Below are positions 46,006 through 58,329 of a stretch of DNA of 64,000 nt, one piece after another. The stretch comes from Tetradesmus obliquus (taxonomy: Eukaryota; Chlorophyta; Chlorophyceae; Sphaeropleales; Scenedesmaceae), in assembly GCA_030272155.1 (NCBI GenBank), contig CP126194.1:4331501-4395500 (forward strand), in the 5' to 3' direction. The notes beneath the pieces were generated by a model, which was given only the letters and a program-made list of their open reading frames with translations, was not told the DNA's origin and ran no database searches. Numbering within the stretch: position 1 is the stretch's first letter; every line of letters starts with the position of its first letter. A program made the position numbers and the translations under genes.

Positions 46006-46877
46006 TGGCCTGGCGGTACCCACGTCCGGGCCAAAGACGGGCTGCAACAGGATAACAAACAACCCATATCACTGGCCATACCTTATTGTGTGCATGTTGC
46101 TGACTGAGATCCTAGGTGTCAGCAGGCAGTAATGCCAATCCCTCTGTACACCTGGCACAGCAGCTGCAGCGCTGCTGTTGAGCCTGGCACTGCATCAACA
46201 AGGCACCTAACTTACCTTTAGGCGCACTGTGGATGGGCGCCCTCCGCTGCTTCCTTGGGATCGCAGTAGTCCAAGCTCCGTGAGTCTGCTTTAGGTCAGC
46301 AGCCTACAGCAGCACCAGGTTCGCCTTTGCTCGATTCCAAATGACAGGATCTTTGACAAAGTGAACAAATAATCTAAGTGAACGTGGAGTTGCGGCGGAA
46401 CGCTCGGGCACTTGTGGGCGGGTCAGTACCTTGGAGACGCGTGAAGCGACCCAAACAGCAAGCAGATTCAATTCAGTGCAATGCCTTGGAGATCGGGTAG
46501 GCAGAGGCGTCTTCAAAGCAGTGATGTTAATTGTGTTGTTGTTGTCAGCTTTCGAATTCATGTTCTCTTGGAATTCGGGCTGCACCAACCGTGCAATCAC
46601 TTCTTCTTACACTGAAGAGTGCTAGCTTCCGCTCTTATTCGTGTAGTTGCTGCTGAGCAGCTCAATCACCAACACCCAACCTACCGTCGCTGTTCATGCT
46701 GGAAATCGTTATTTAATTCATCAATCGTGCACAACATTCTAACTACGTTTCTGGTCAGGCTTTGACCATCACGCTGCGTATCGACCTGGTTGTTGGCAGC
46801 TGGTCTACCTTGCAGGGACGCACAACCTGATGTTCGCGCCAGCGTTCAATATTAGCAACAGATAACTGCAACAACCA
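46006..46877. promoter_or_regulatory. Divergent intergenic region
   Basis: About 870 bases between head-to-head genes, AT-richer from 46480 to 46870. It probably holds both promoters and 5' leaders. No TATA box stands out, and no gene was recognised. Confidence 0.4.
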
Positions 46878-49800
46878 ATGGCGTCCGCCAACTCGGGCAG
46901 GTGCGTCAGGCGGACGCCCAGCAGTTCTGGGCCCCTAACAACAGCTGCTGCTGCGTGTCTGCATCAGGCCCATCATGATCACCCACACACCCGTCCAAGG
47001 GATCCAAAACGAATATTATGCCAAATTTGCATGTATGTAGGCGCCCTGAAGACGTTAACAGCCCGCTCAGCAGCGCCACTGAGTCTGCCCAACAGGGCTT
47101 GACATCACACCCAGTAGATGACATCTCTGTGACACCAGGCACCATGACGCCCGCCTCTGGCCTCAGCCAGAACGGCAGCCCAACCTCAGAAGACAGCTCA
47201 CGCTACTCTCCCCTATCGCAGCCCTATGGCGAGCGCCCACTGGCCCGCACGTCTGCAGGAGCAGCGGTACAGCAGTCCATCTCAAACCTGCCCTCCCCGC
47301 CGCCCTTTACCCCTGAGCACACCAGCGGCTTCTCAATGGCCAGCCCAGAGACCGTGCAGCAGCAGCCTGCAGGAACAGCAGCAGCTGCAGCAGCAGTGTC
47401 TCCTGTGCCCTTCAGTCCGGATGGTGGCATGTCTGCAGCAGCAAGCTGCGGCTCAAGCAGGCCAGCAGCAGGTGCTGACACACCAGGCGTGTCATCGGGC
47501 TGGGGCTTTGGCAGCAGCACCAAGCCCTCAGCGTCTGAAGGCTTTGCCTTCGCCAGGCACCCAGCAGCAGCCACTGATGGCGGCTCGCCTGACGTGCAGC
47601 CATTTGCTGGCAATGTGGCACCAGGCGCAAACGTAAGCGCACAACAAGTCTGGACAACTGGCCTGGCATGCTCGCTGTTGCTGCTCAACCGATAGTCTAT
47701 GTCTCCTGCCATCCACTTATATCAGGGCGGTGCTGATGCCTTTGGATGACGTGCCGTGCGCTGTCATGATGCATGCACCACGTGTGTCTGTGATACCAGC
47801 CACGCCGCATGTCCCAATCCTGCAACTGTCACACATGCTCCCGGAACGGGATGAGACACTCACTGCATGCTTTCTGCATCTTGTGTCTCAACATCCCTCA
47901 CCATCCCTGTTTCCTGCATGCAGGCCCCAGCAGCATCAGCCGACCCCAGCCCGCTGCTGCTGCAGGCCGCCAGGAACATGGCCGCCTCCCACGAGGCCGA
48001 CACAGCCTCTGAGCGCTCCTCAGTGAGCGGCGCCAGCCGCAGCAGCAGCATGCGCGACAGCTACCACGGCCCGCACGGCAGCCCGGCCATGCTGCTGCGC
48101 AAGGCCAAGGCCATGATTGACCGCCAGGTGGCAGTGGGTGAGTTGTCTGCTGGACGGCCCTTGCTGTTGCTGCTGCTGATGGTGTAAGATTGAGTGTGCA
48201 ATCTAGGTTGTAGGATGGAGGCTGCATGAAACCAGCAGCGCACATGCAGGCGTGATGAATGTCCTTGGGGTTCAACCCACCTGTGATGTTTGTTGCGCGT
48301 GCAAGCATAAGCCTGTCTTGCTAGCTGCTGGCCTCACCACAGGCACATCAACTCCAGTTCGTGCATACAGCACCTCAGGTTAAAAAAATCACATCACAGG
48401 TGCCCGTGCTGATCCATCCACGCATTGCCTGCAGGTGGTACTGCCAGGCTGTCCCGCGGCAGCAAGGGCAGCAGGCACAGCAACGCGCTACAGACGCCTG
48501 CAGACAAGGGCATCCCTGCAGCCACCACGCCCCAGAATACCCCTCTGGATGTGGAGGCAGAACACTGCGGGGACCAGCAGCCGCTGCCTACATCGCCTGT
48601 CATTGTGGCACCTGTCATTGCTGTGGGCAGCCCAATCAGCAGCACACCAGCCAGTGTGTCCTTTGCTGGCAGGGGCAGCCCTGCGGCTGCAGCAGCAGCA
48701 GCTGCTGCCGCAACAACGCTAGGGGCAGCAGAACGGGTGACAACGCATGTGCAGGTGAGGCAGTGGAAAGCCAGAAAAGTGTTGATTTTGAATAAATTAT
48801 CAAAAAAGTATGAAGTGATGACCACAGCCACTGATCTGTCTGCAGAGGCTTCATGTTACATTGCTGTTCAAAAGTGTGTGTTATAACAACTTGATGGTTA
48901 CAAGAGCATTTTTACTTGCATTTGGCACAGGACTACTTAGTTTTCGCAATGAATAGTGTAGCCACTCACAATTTTTGAATCAGCACATCTGGATCACTCA
49001 CCTGCTGGCGTACTTGCGATGCTTGATGCAACTGCTGCTGCAGCAGTTGGCCTCCCCAGCTGACAGCCACACCAGTGTGGTGTCCATTGGCAGTGTGTGC
49101 ACTCCTGCAAGCGTGCTCACAGCAGCCAACGTATCAGCAAGGCGGCTGGACTTCACTGGTGAGCGCAGCATGCAGCAGCAGCAGCCAGTCACAACAGCAG
49201 CACCAGAGCAGCGCCAGCAGCAGCAGCAGTGGACCCGGTTCATCAGATGCATGCAACAGCTTGCCGGTCCGAAATGGCGCAAGGTCTGGAAAGATAAACA
49301 AAATAATCACCAATACATATACCTGCGTACATGCATGCACCTGTCATGTCTCTTTCATCATCTCCCAGTCACAGCCACTGAGCTGCTGCTCGCCCTTGTG
49401 CTGACTGTGCTGCTTCATCAACTGCAGAGGCTGCCGGCGAGATGGAGGCAGCAGCTGGCAGCACTGCAGCGACGCCAGCCGCCAGCCCGCAGCGCCCACA
49501 GCAGCAGCAGCAGCAGGGCATCTACAGCCCAGGCCTTACCAATGACCTGCTGCCTGCCTCTCCACTTCCAATCGAGGAGCTCGAGGCCAAGATGCTGTCC
49601 TCGGAGGTGAAGAAGTTCTTTGCCAAGGAGATGCCAGACATTGATGTGGGCGATGACGGCGAGATCAACTTTGACAGCATCAAGTTTGCTGACAACATAG
49701 GTGAGGGGTGCTCTGCTGGAGAGCAGCACACTTGGGCTAGCCATTGGCACCTGTGCAATTGCAGCATGATGAGTTGCCATACTACTTTTCATTTACAGCA

Positions 49801-52800
49801 CCGACTGTCAGTGTCTGCGCTCAAACAGCCATCAGGTGCAATGCTAATGCTCACAATGTGCGTGCCACACGTACCTCACTGCATGCTTGCCATGCTGCTG
49901 CTGTCTGCTGCTGATCCCTGCTGTCTCGCACAGATGGTGCTGCTGTGGTAGAGGCGTTCTCGCTACCAGATGCAGAGGCGGCAGCAGCAGCAGCAGCTCC
50001 CAAGCGCCGCGGCCTGCTGGGCAAGTCCGGCAGCACGCTGCTGTGGCTGCTGGCCGGCGTTGCGCTGGTTGCTACATCCTTTGTGGCGGTTGAGATGCTG
50101 CCCCAAACCCTGGCGCCCCCAGGCTGCTTCTGCACAGAGAACAACCTGGAGGCATGCCTCAAAGCAGACCAGGCACTCAACAGGGAGCTCAGCAACCAGC
50201 CAACAGGCTGGCGGCTGGCTGCAAAGCAGGCAGGCTGGTACCTGCAGGATGCAGCAGACGTGCTGCTGCGCCGGCGGCTGCCTAGAGGCGTCACCGCAGA
50301 GGACTTCTCGCGCGTGTGGATCAGCTCATTGAGCGAGGAGCAGTGGCGCAGCGTGCCGGTTGAGAAGGCTGCAGCGCTGTTTGCGGCTGTGCCGCAGCAC
50401 CTGTGGCCGCAGGCCATTGTGGACAAGCTGCAAAGTCCTGAGGGTGCGGCTGCGCTGTTGAAGCAGCAGCAGCAAGCACCGCCTGAGGACCTCGTGGCAG
50501 CAAGTGGCGCTGAAGCTGCTGCTGCTGCAGATCCTGCTGCCTCTGCAACCGAAGACGCTGCTCCTGCAGACACCACAGCAGCCGCCACAGATCTGCCTGC
50601 AGCAGCAAGTCCTGCCGACCAGCAGCCGCCAGCAGCGCAGCAGGCAGAGGGCGTGCCAGCAGCTGAGGAAGCAGTCACACCAGAGCCAGTGGTCCTGCAG
50701 GAGCCAGCTATTGCTGAGGAGCAGCAGCCCACAGCAACCGAGCAGGCTGCGGAGCCAAAACCCGCACCAGCACAGGCGCAGGCAGCAGCTGAGCCGGCAC
50801 AAGACAGCGCAGAGCCGGAGCAGCCAGTCGTTGTGGCTGAGACAGCGCCAGAGCAAGCCGCTGTGCCTGAGGCCACAGAGGCCAGCGATACAGCTGCGGT
50901 GGAGCCAGCAGCTGTCGCAGACGAGCCAGTGCAGCAGGAGGCTGTTGCAGAGCCAGCAGTGGAGCAGGCAGTGACTGAGCCAGAGGCCAGTGACTGTGCT
51001 CCAGCAGCCACAACGCAGCAGGACCAGCAGCAGCAGCAAGCTGAGGCGGTTGTTGAGGCAGCACCAGAGGAGTCACAGCAGCAGCAGCAGCAGAAAGAGG
51101 AGGAGGTGGTTGAGCCAGCAGCTCCAGCTCCTGTGGCTGAGCCAGAGGCAGCAACCCTGGCTGATACTGCTGCAGACTCACAGGATGCAGCAGCAACAAC
51201 AGACAGCGACTTGCAGGCGCCAGCAGCACTGCAGAAGGAAGAGCAGCCGCAGGAGCTGGTGTCGGAGGCGGCTGTGTCCACAACAGAGCAGCAGCAGAAG
51301 GTGCAGGATGCTGCGCCTGCTGTTGACGCTGCTGCTGCTGAGCCAGTCGCCAGAGCCACCGTGAGTATTGCTGGCTGCTGCTACATTTGCAGCTTGTGCA
51401 ACGCTGTTCTTTGCTGCTTGCCAACTGCAATGCTGCTTGACCGCCGGCCCATCGCCTGCACTATTTCATGCTGTACTAATGCTACTTGTTTCTGTGTACC
51501 TCGGCACATGTCCCCCCGCCTCACCCACAGGCGCTGCAGACTGCCACTGGTGCCATCCTGGCCTTCATCAGCGCATGTGCTGCCATGTTCTTCCTGCCAG
51601 CCATCAAGGGCTGGCTGCTGGGCAGCCAGCAGGAGCCCGAGGAAGAGGAGCAGCAGGATGAGGCAGCAGGAGACGAGGCAGCAGCAGAGGAGGAGGCAGC
51701 AGCAGCAGCAGCTGAGGAGGCGGAGGCTGCTGCAGCAGCCGCAGCAACAGCAGCGGAGCAGGAGGACCCGCATGCCGGCCTGCTGAGTGATGAGGAGGAG
51801 GTGCCACGCCGCAGGCGCAGGTCCGCTGCTGCTGCTGCCAAGTCGCCCATGCAGGCGCTGCTCGGTGGCGTGGGTGATGTTGCCGGCATGGCTGCTACCA
51901 TCCTTACGCCGAAGGGCAAGGTGCGGGGTGTTGCCTGTGGCAGAGTGCGTGCAGGCAGGGCTGCATGTACACTGATGCTGCTGGTTGTCTGGTGCATAGA
52001 TACATCTGAAGTGCTGCATACAAGGATCATAGCTGCTGGTGCATAATGCACTGCAGCTTGCTCTACATGGATGGTTTGTATAGGTATAGGTGCCTGCAGC
52101 CACGTCAATGATCTCACGCACTTGGCATGTGTGTCGCTTGCTGCCGCTCTGCAACGTAGCCCCCACTGCCGCCAGCAGCCGCCGCTGCTGCAGAGGCTGG
52201 CGCCGGCCCCTCAGCTGCCGCAGCAGCAGCAGGCGGCCGCACCCCCAGGGCAGCCAGGAGTGCTGGGGCAGCAGCAGCTGCAACAGGCGGCCGCCGCACT
52301 ACGCGCTCTGCGTCAGGAGCAGCAGGCGCAGCAGCAGCAGGCGCTGAGAGTGATGGGGAGGAGGTGGCGCAGCCGGCAAGCGCTGGCCGCAGCAGGCGCG
52401 CAGCAGCAGCCACACCACGCGGTGAGCAGTATGGAGAGAGTTATGTGTGCTCATTCAGTCACCCTGTATTTACCAAGCATATGTTCGGCACCATATAGTA
52501 TCTGCTGTGGTGATGCATGGGTCGAGCGCAACTGCATGCACAACTGGCAGCACAATGCTGCATTGCTGAGCATCACTCGCCTGCACTCTGGCCACAAAGA
52601 GCGGCCACCAGTCAGCATGCCCCAGCAGTTGATGTCGTGCACGGCCCCTCACAAAGCTGCCTGCCAACCCACAGCACACTATCATATACGCCTACCACTC
52701 ACGCTAGCACTGCTGCTGCTGCTGCAGGGCGCCGTGCCAGTGTGCTGCCGGCTGTGCTGGAGGACGTGCAGGGGGCAGCAGAAGACCCTGAGGCTGGCCT

Positions 52801-53011
52801 GCTGTCAGATGAGGAGGCAGCAGCACCTGCAGCAGCACGCGGCCGCGGCCGCCGCCAGTCAGCACCCGCAGCAGGCGCTGCTGCTGCGCCAGCGGCATCT
52901 GGCGGCCGCCGCAGGTCTGCAGCAGCAGCAGCCGCTGCTGCTGCTTCTGGCGGCAGCGAGCAGCCTGCTGTGTCAGGGCGCGCGACACGCAGGAGCTCGC
53001 GGCTGGAGTAA
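46878..53011 (+). CDS. Large two-span membrane protein of unknown function, acidic/basic and Ala/Glu/Pro-rich
   Basis: Ten exons join in phase: 46878-46900, 47041-47632, 47924-48137, 48435-48754, 49047-49158, 49428-49700, 49934-51360, 51531-51920, 52160-52421, 52728-53011; 1298 residues. I do not recognise a family. Residues 1-510 are Ser/Pro-rich with a semi-globular part (SSEVKKFFAKEMPDIDV). Span 1 is TLLWLLAGVALVATSFVAVEML (about 545-567). Next comes a Cys-containing segment (PPGCFCTENNLEACLK) and about 400 residues of Ala/Glu/Pro/Gln low complexity. Span 2 is AILAFISACAAMFFLPAIKGWLL (about 995-1017). The C-terminus alternates acidic and Arg-rich blocks, with DPHAGLLSDEEE and DPEAGLLSDEEA repeated and RGRGRRQS, GRATRRSSRLE like AT-hook/nuclear sequences. 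A nuclear-envelope protein is one idea; this is inference. Confidence 0.75.
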
Positions 53012-54472
53012 GCGTTTGATGGCAGCTGGTGCGACCGTTGAAGGGCTTTGATATGCGTGACCTGTGATGCTGGGGTGGGCAATAGGCCAGGCGGTTGGGG
53101 ATGAGGGTGCAGTGCTAGGCCTGGGATAGAGATGGCTTGTGGCTGGCATGGTTATGCATGACACTGTGTCCAGTCTGGGTTGATTGTGTATCATGCATGG
53201 TGGTGCGTTTGCACATGTGAACGAGTAGGTGGTGGCACACGCCGATGCCTGCTGGGGCGGTTCCAGCACTGTGAATGGACACAGCACTGTGGTTTTGTCT
53301 GTGATTGACCAACAGCACTGCTGGCAGTCGAGAATGTGTACACTTGCCAGTGAGTCCAAACTTGTGTGCTCGGCAGGCCATTGCTGCACCTTGCCATTGC
53401 CAGTGGCAGCTGCAAAGCCACAACTCCTGTGATGCCATATGCCTCTGCTCAAAGAGTAATCGTGATCACGGCTGCCACACCGGTGGGGTACCCCATGACT
53501 ATTGATGGTGCGAGTGAGTGGTGCTGTTGTGCACTGTGGTGTGCTATTTTCAGCTCGCAAAGGACGCCCCTAATGGTCCTTACTAGAAGGGTAGAAGCTG
53601 TAAGCAAATGTGTGCACGCTTTCAGGCACCGCTGTGTAATCTCTTGTGCTGCATCAGTTGTCGCCTGATTCGCTGTGAAGTCCTCTATGCTTGTGAGTTC
53701 AGTTGGAGCAGTGAGCTTGCCTTCCGCTCCTTTAGGGCAGATGATGCTGTTTGCTATAGCTTGATGGGTAAACATGGCAACGTTGATGATCATCATGATG
53801 GCAATCAGCTTCCCTGGGTTTAAACAGCTGTCACAGTAACGGTTACTGAGCTGCAGCTGATTTCAGACCTTAGTTACGTGCTGGTCAGTGTAACAAACTT
53901 TGCATGTGTACTCACGGCTGGCAGTACCACTTTGAGCAAAGCAGCAGTAGTTGGGTCTCTGCAGACTCGACATCCAAAGTCATAGCTGTAGACAGCATTA
54001 CCACTCGCTCTCCATGCATGCATCGCTGGCAAAAGACATGACGGCCATGTTACCACAGCAGCAGAGCATGCACAGCCTGTGGAGGTCGGTCCTCCAAGAG
54101 CTCTGGCAGCAGTGCTGGCATCCACATTTGTACGCTTCAAGGCACGCACTAGCGCCAGTCTCTGACACTCCATTGAAAACCATTGCATGCAGCAGGTGAA
54201 GCAGGATGAACACCGTCAACTCCACAAGCACCATGCCTTGGTGTTGCAAAACAGAGAGACCATGATGAACATGGCGACAGCCAAAGAGCCTGGATGGATG
54301 CTAGAACAGTTGATTCAAGTATCAGTTGCCGCCCAGCATGCTCTGCGCAGACCGGCGACTTAGTTGGCAGCTGCTCAGCAACTACACAGCCAACCACCGC
54401 ACCAGGGCAGCCAACTACCGCATAACTACGCCAACCACCTCAGACGCACGACATAAGCACCAGGGAAGCCCA
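53012..54472. other. Convergent intergenic region with a weak minus-strand gene candidate
   Basis: 1.46 kb. A minus-strand stretch at 53449-53796 (KLIAIMMIINVAMFTHQAI, then TELTSIEDFTANQATTDAA) looks protein-like and has an acceptor near 53830 and a donor near 53916 upstream. It could be part of an unrecognised small membrane protein gene. Evidence is too thin for a gene call. Confidence 0.3.
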
Positions 54473-55036
54473 TCACATACTGCCGATGCCGCCACTACTG
54501 CGGCTGCTGCTGAAGCATGCCAACGGCACCGCCAGGCCCAACAGGCTGCACGCCCGGCATGCCGTATGGCGGCTGCTGCAGCTGCTGACACACTCCCAAC
54601 ATGGCACCGGCCAGCCCAGCCAGCCCCCTCCCGACGCCATGCCAAACAGCTGCTGCAGCTGGCCTGCACCAGCCATGGCACCACCAGGCGCAGCTGGCGG
54701 CACGCCTGGCATGCCGTATGGCTGCTGCTGCAGCTGGCCTGCACCAGCCATAGCACCACCAGTCCCAGCTGGCGGCACGCCTGGCATGCCGTAATGCTGC
54801 TGCAGCTGGCCTGCACGGAACATGGCACCACCAGGCGCGGCTGGCACGCCTGGCATGCCGTATGGCTGCTGCTGACCACCTGCACCGAACATGGCAATGC
54901 CGCCACCCATCACACCGCCAGGCCAACCTGCGCCCATGCCTTGCATGCCATGCTGCTGCTGCTGCGGCTGCGGCTGCTGCTGCCACAGCTGCTGCTGCCA
55001 CAGCTGCTGCTGCCACTGTTGCGGCTGCTGCTGCCA

Positions 55037-55067
<31 letters not shown>

Positions 55068-57426
55068 TGCTGTTGCTGCTGCTGCCACTCCTGCTGCTGC
55101 TGCTGCTGCTGCAGGCGCATGCCCATATTTTGTTCCAGCTTGCGCAGCTCAGCAATGCAGCGCTCATCGCTGCCCTGCTTCACAGCAGCTTCTACCAGCT
55201 GCTCCACCTGCTGATGGGCGAGCTGTCCCAGCACCACTCCGGGCAGGCACTCCACCAGCGCCCTCATGGTCCAACGACAGCCGCGCTTTGCAGCTGCGCC
55301 TAGCAGCGCGACTACTGCCGCGCTGCTGAGCTTCGCCACTGCCGGTGCAGCACACAGTGCTGCTGTGTTGCTGCAAGAGCCCTTGCCCACTGCGGCCTGC
55401 AGCAGCGGCAGCACTGCCTCACTGTCACTGCTGGCTGCTGGCAGCAGCTTGAGCAGGTGTTCACAATCCCTGCCTCCCTCCACAGCTGCTCGCAGCAGCT
55501 GCAGCGCTGCCTTGCTGCTGATGCCGGCTGCTGCTGGCAGTTTGCACAGCTCCTCAATGCAGCGCTCATCGCTGCCCTGCTCCACAGCTGCTGTTATCAG
55601 CCGCGCCACCTGCTCACTGTTGAGCTACTCAGCCATCACTGGCAGCAGGGACTCCGACAGCGCCTTTATTGCCCAAGAGCAGCTGCCCTGCACAGCTGCT
55701 GTGAGCAGCTCAAGTGCTGCTTCACCTCCAATGCCCTCTGCTGCCGATAGCTCGCAGAGCGCTGCCATGTAAGCAGTCCACTCCACTCTGATGGTCAGCT
55801 CCACAGGTGCTGCCAGCAGCTGCTGTATCTGCAGACTGGTCAGCTGCTCAAGCAGCACCGCCGGCAGGTGATCTAACAACAACTGCATGACCCAGTGCCT
55901 GCTGCGCTTCAAAGCTGAGTCGAGCAGCTGCAGCACTGCGTCGCTGCTGATGCCCGCTGCTGCTGGCAGCTGGCAGAGTGGTTCTATGCACTCGGAGTCG
56001 TTGTCATGCTTCACTGCTGTTTCCAGCAGCTGCGCCACCTGCTGACTGCCGAGCTGCTCGTGCACAACTGGCAGCAGGCGATGTAACATCTCGTTCAAGG
56101 ACTCAGACAAGTGGTGCTCCACAGCTACGCTAAGCAGTGCAACTACTGCCTCGCTACTAATCTGGGCTACTGCTGGTATAGCGCACAGAGGTTCTGCAAC
56201 CTCTGGAAATGACTCGGAGCCCGCCCAAGCCTGCAGCTGCTGCAGCACTGCCTCACTGCTGATGCCTGCTGCTGCTGGCAGCTGGTACAGTTGCAGCAGG
56301 ACGTCGTGATGAGGTCCCCACTCTCCGTCCAGATCTGTGCCCCCATCAGGACCGACCAGCTGTGCACAAACTGCTTCTAATGTGGCTGCGTCTACGTGCT
56401 GCTGCATGCCTGGCAAGCCCACCATACGCTGCACTGCTGCTGTGTGCTGCCGCACTGCTGCTGTCAGCAGCAACTTGCGAGCCATGACAGGCTCAAGTGG
56501 CGCTGCTTCTGCAGCTGCAGCTGTAGCTGGCAGGCAGCGTAGTGCTGCTGCCACTGCACTTGGGTTGTTGCAGTTCATGGCCAGCTGCAGCAGGTCAGGG
56601 CCGTGGCCATGGCCGTGTCTGATGGCCCATGCAATGTCGTCCTAGTAAGCAGCAGAGGCAGCAGCAGCAGATGCAGCATCAGCATCAGCAACAGCAACAG
56701 CAACAGGGTTGATCAGGCACTGTTGAACTGCCAAAGCAAGCTGTCTTCCAAGGCAATATGTATCTGTATGCCAGGATGCATGTTCTGGCAATACAAAAAG
56801 TTTCAATCAAAGCCACGCCAGTGTCTGGCTGCATGTGCACCGACCCAAGGCTGGCCGACATGTGTAGACAACGAAGGTACACATGTACCTGTTGCTCAGC
56901 GTTCAAAGCCAACACCTACCTCGTCATCACCACAGCAGACAGCCAGTGCTGCTGCAGGAATGTCAGTCTGCACTCCCAGCTGCTGCTGCACCCGCACCCA
57001 CACCTCCACTCCTGCCACCATGCTGTCAGCTGCAGCCAGCAGCTGCGCATAGCTGATGCGCGCGTTAGCTTTGATCAGCTTGACGGCCACTGCACGAGGC
57101 ACTGCAGGAAAGTTGAGCAGCTGTGTTGTGATGTCTTCTGCATTTACAGGTGCTTTGCGCAGCAGCAGTGCTGCCAGCCACGCTACTGCCTGTATGTGCT
57201 TTGGCACTCTGCTGCTCCGTGCTGTGTTTAGAGCAGGGTCCAGGAAGACAAGCAGGTCGCTGCATTCGATGTCATCGACGGCTTGAAGACAGCTAGTAGT
57301 GCTTGCTGCCAGGCGAGCCAGGCCCTGCAGATCCAGCGCTGCGCGCAGCGGGGGCACGGTGTGCAAGGCGTCCAGCAAAGCCCCTAGGTGCTGCAAGCTC
57401 TCCCGCTGGCCACGCGTCAGAACCAT
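54473..57426 (-). pseudogene. Helical tandem-repeat protein with prion-like tail, interrupted by in-frame TAG
   Basis: Exon 1 (57426-56920) starts MVLTRGQRESLQHLG and joins in phase to 56641-54473. From about residue 190 the protein consists of related segments of roughly 35-45 residues: QLPAAAGISSEAVLQ, then LLP-V-EQL-S-QQVAQLLE-AV and CIE-LC. The pattern suggests an alpha-solenoid; no family recognised. At 55625-55627 a TAG falls exactly where sister repeats have Gln (PVMAE*LNSEQV against PVVHEQLGSQQV), and the frame continues for about 380 more codons. These include a poly-Gln block and repeats of QQQPYGMPGVPPA type. A second lesion near 54620 shifts the last PYGMPGV repeat into another frame. 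It may be a pseudogene, a readthrough gene, or a shortened protein ending at the TAG. Confidence 0.6.
54540..55120 (-). repeat. Poly-Gln tract and ~75-bp repeats coding PYGMPGVP units
   Basis: From 55120 to 54950 interrupted CAG runs encode poly-Gln with Trp spacers. From 54870 to 54540 about five copies of a 25-residue unit with PYGMPGVP and GGAM-AGQLQQ follow. Low-complexity, aggregation-prone composition. Confidence 0.8.
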
Positions 57427-58329
57427 CTTCCTCGTAAGAAACAGACAAACCAAGTTGCGAGTTTAGCCAGGTACACAACATTGGCTAGCGTCTTCCACCA
57501 TGAAGCCGTATCCTGGCAGTGGCACAAGCTTCCGCTTCCTCAGTACCGTCGAACCCTGAACAACACTAACAATGGGCACCTCGGTAGCTCAAAAAACAAG
57601 TAATCTTGTGGACGTCTAGCATTTCAGTTTCAATGCCATCAGGCATGCGGAAAGCCACGGCCCATGACAGCAGCACTACTGCAACCTTGGATTCAATGAA
57701 AGTGAAGCCAGCGATTACCCTGCTTACCGCCATCTTGCTTGACTGACGGAACCGAACTTGTTTGTTCCAGGCCTCCAACCTCAATAGTCGCCAAGTATCT
57801 GCTCCACATTCAGCCTGCTGCTGCTCAGCCGTGTGCACCACAGCAGACACCTGCTGGGCAGCTGTTGCATCTGCTGAGGAAGCAGGCGCGGATGGCGCCC
57901 TGACTAGCACAACAGCTGGCTGTACCAAGAGTTGCAGCTGGCTGTCAACGTCAACGTCAAAACGATGTGACTATGATCCCTGTATACCGTTACTGTGCTG
58001 TGCTCGCAGCATCAGCTGCAACTGCTGTTTGCCAACCAGTAACCTTGCCAGCCTTGCTGCCTCTGCCTGCCAGGGTTTATGGCAGGGTGCCAAAATCGGC
58101 TGACAGGGCGACGTGCCTAATGACACACAACATCACCACAACAGAGAGCCCCGGTGTACTCCAGCTGCACCTCTGTTGCAAAAGCGACACCCACTGCTGT
58201 CTTGAAACAGTCAGGCCTGCACAGCCAGAACAAGCTTGCTGGCGCGCTCTTGGTGACGAATCTCATGCTGCTGCGTGTCACTCATGCGGCAGCTACCTCT
58301 CCCCACTCAAGCCTTCAGCTGCTGGCAAC
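57427..58329. other. Intergenic region (bL9 3' / repeat protein 5')
   Basis: About 900 bases. A minus-strand frame at 57566-57928 has some protein-like sequence (RLLRLEAWNKQVRFRQ) but no start context or family. Nothing else was seen. Confidence 0.35.

Noticed and set aside
49851-51359. 502-codon minus-strand frame rich in Ser/Ala/Cys
   Set aside because: It is the shadow of the Ala/Glu/Pro-rich exon of the large membrane protein; composition explains the lack of stops.
54326-55303. 325-codon plus-strand frame, His/Arg/Leu-rich
   Set aside because: It is the shadow of the minus-strand repeat protein and its CAG tract.
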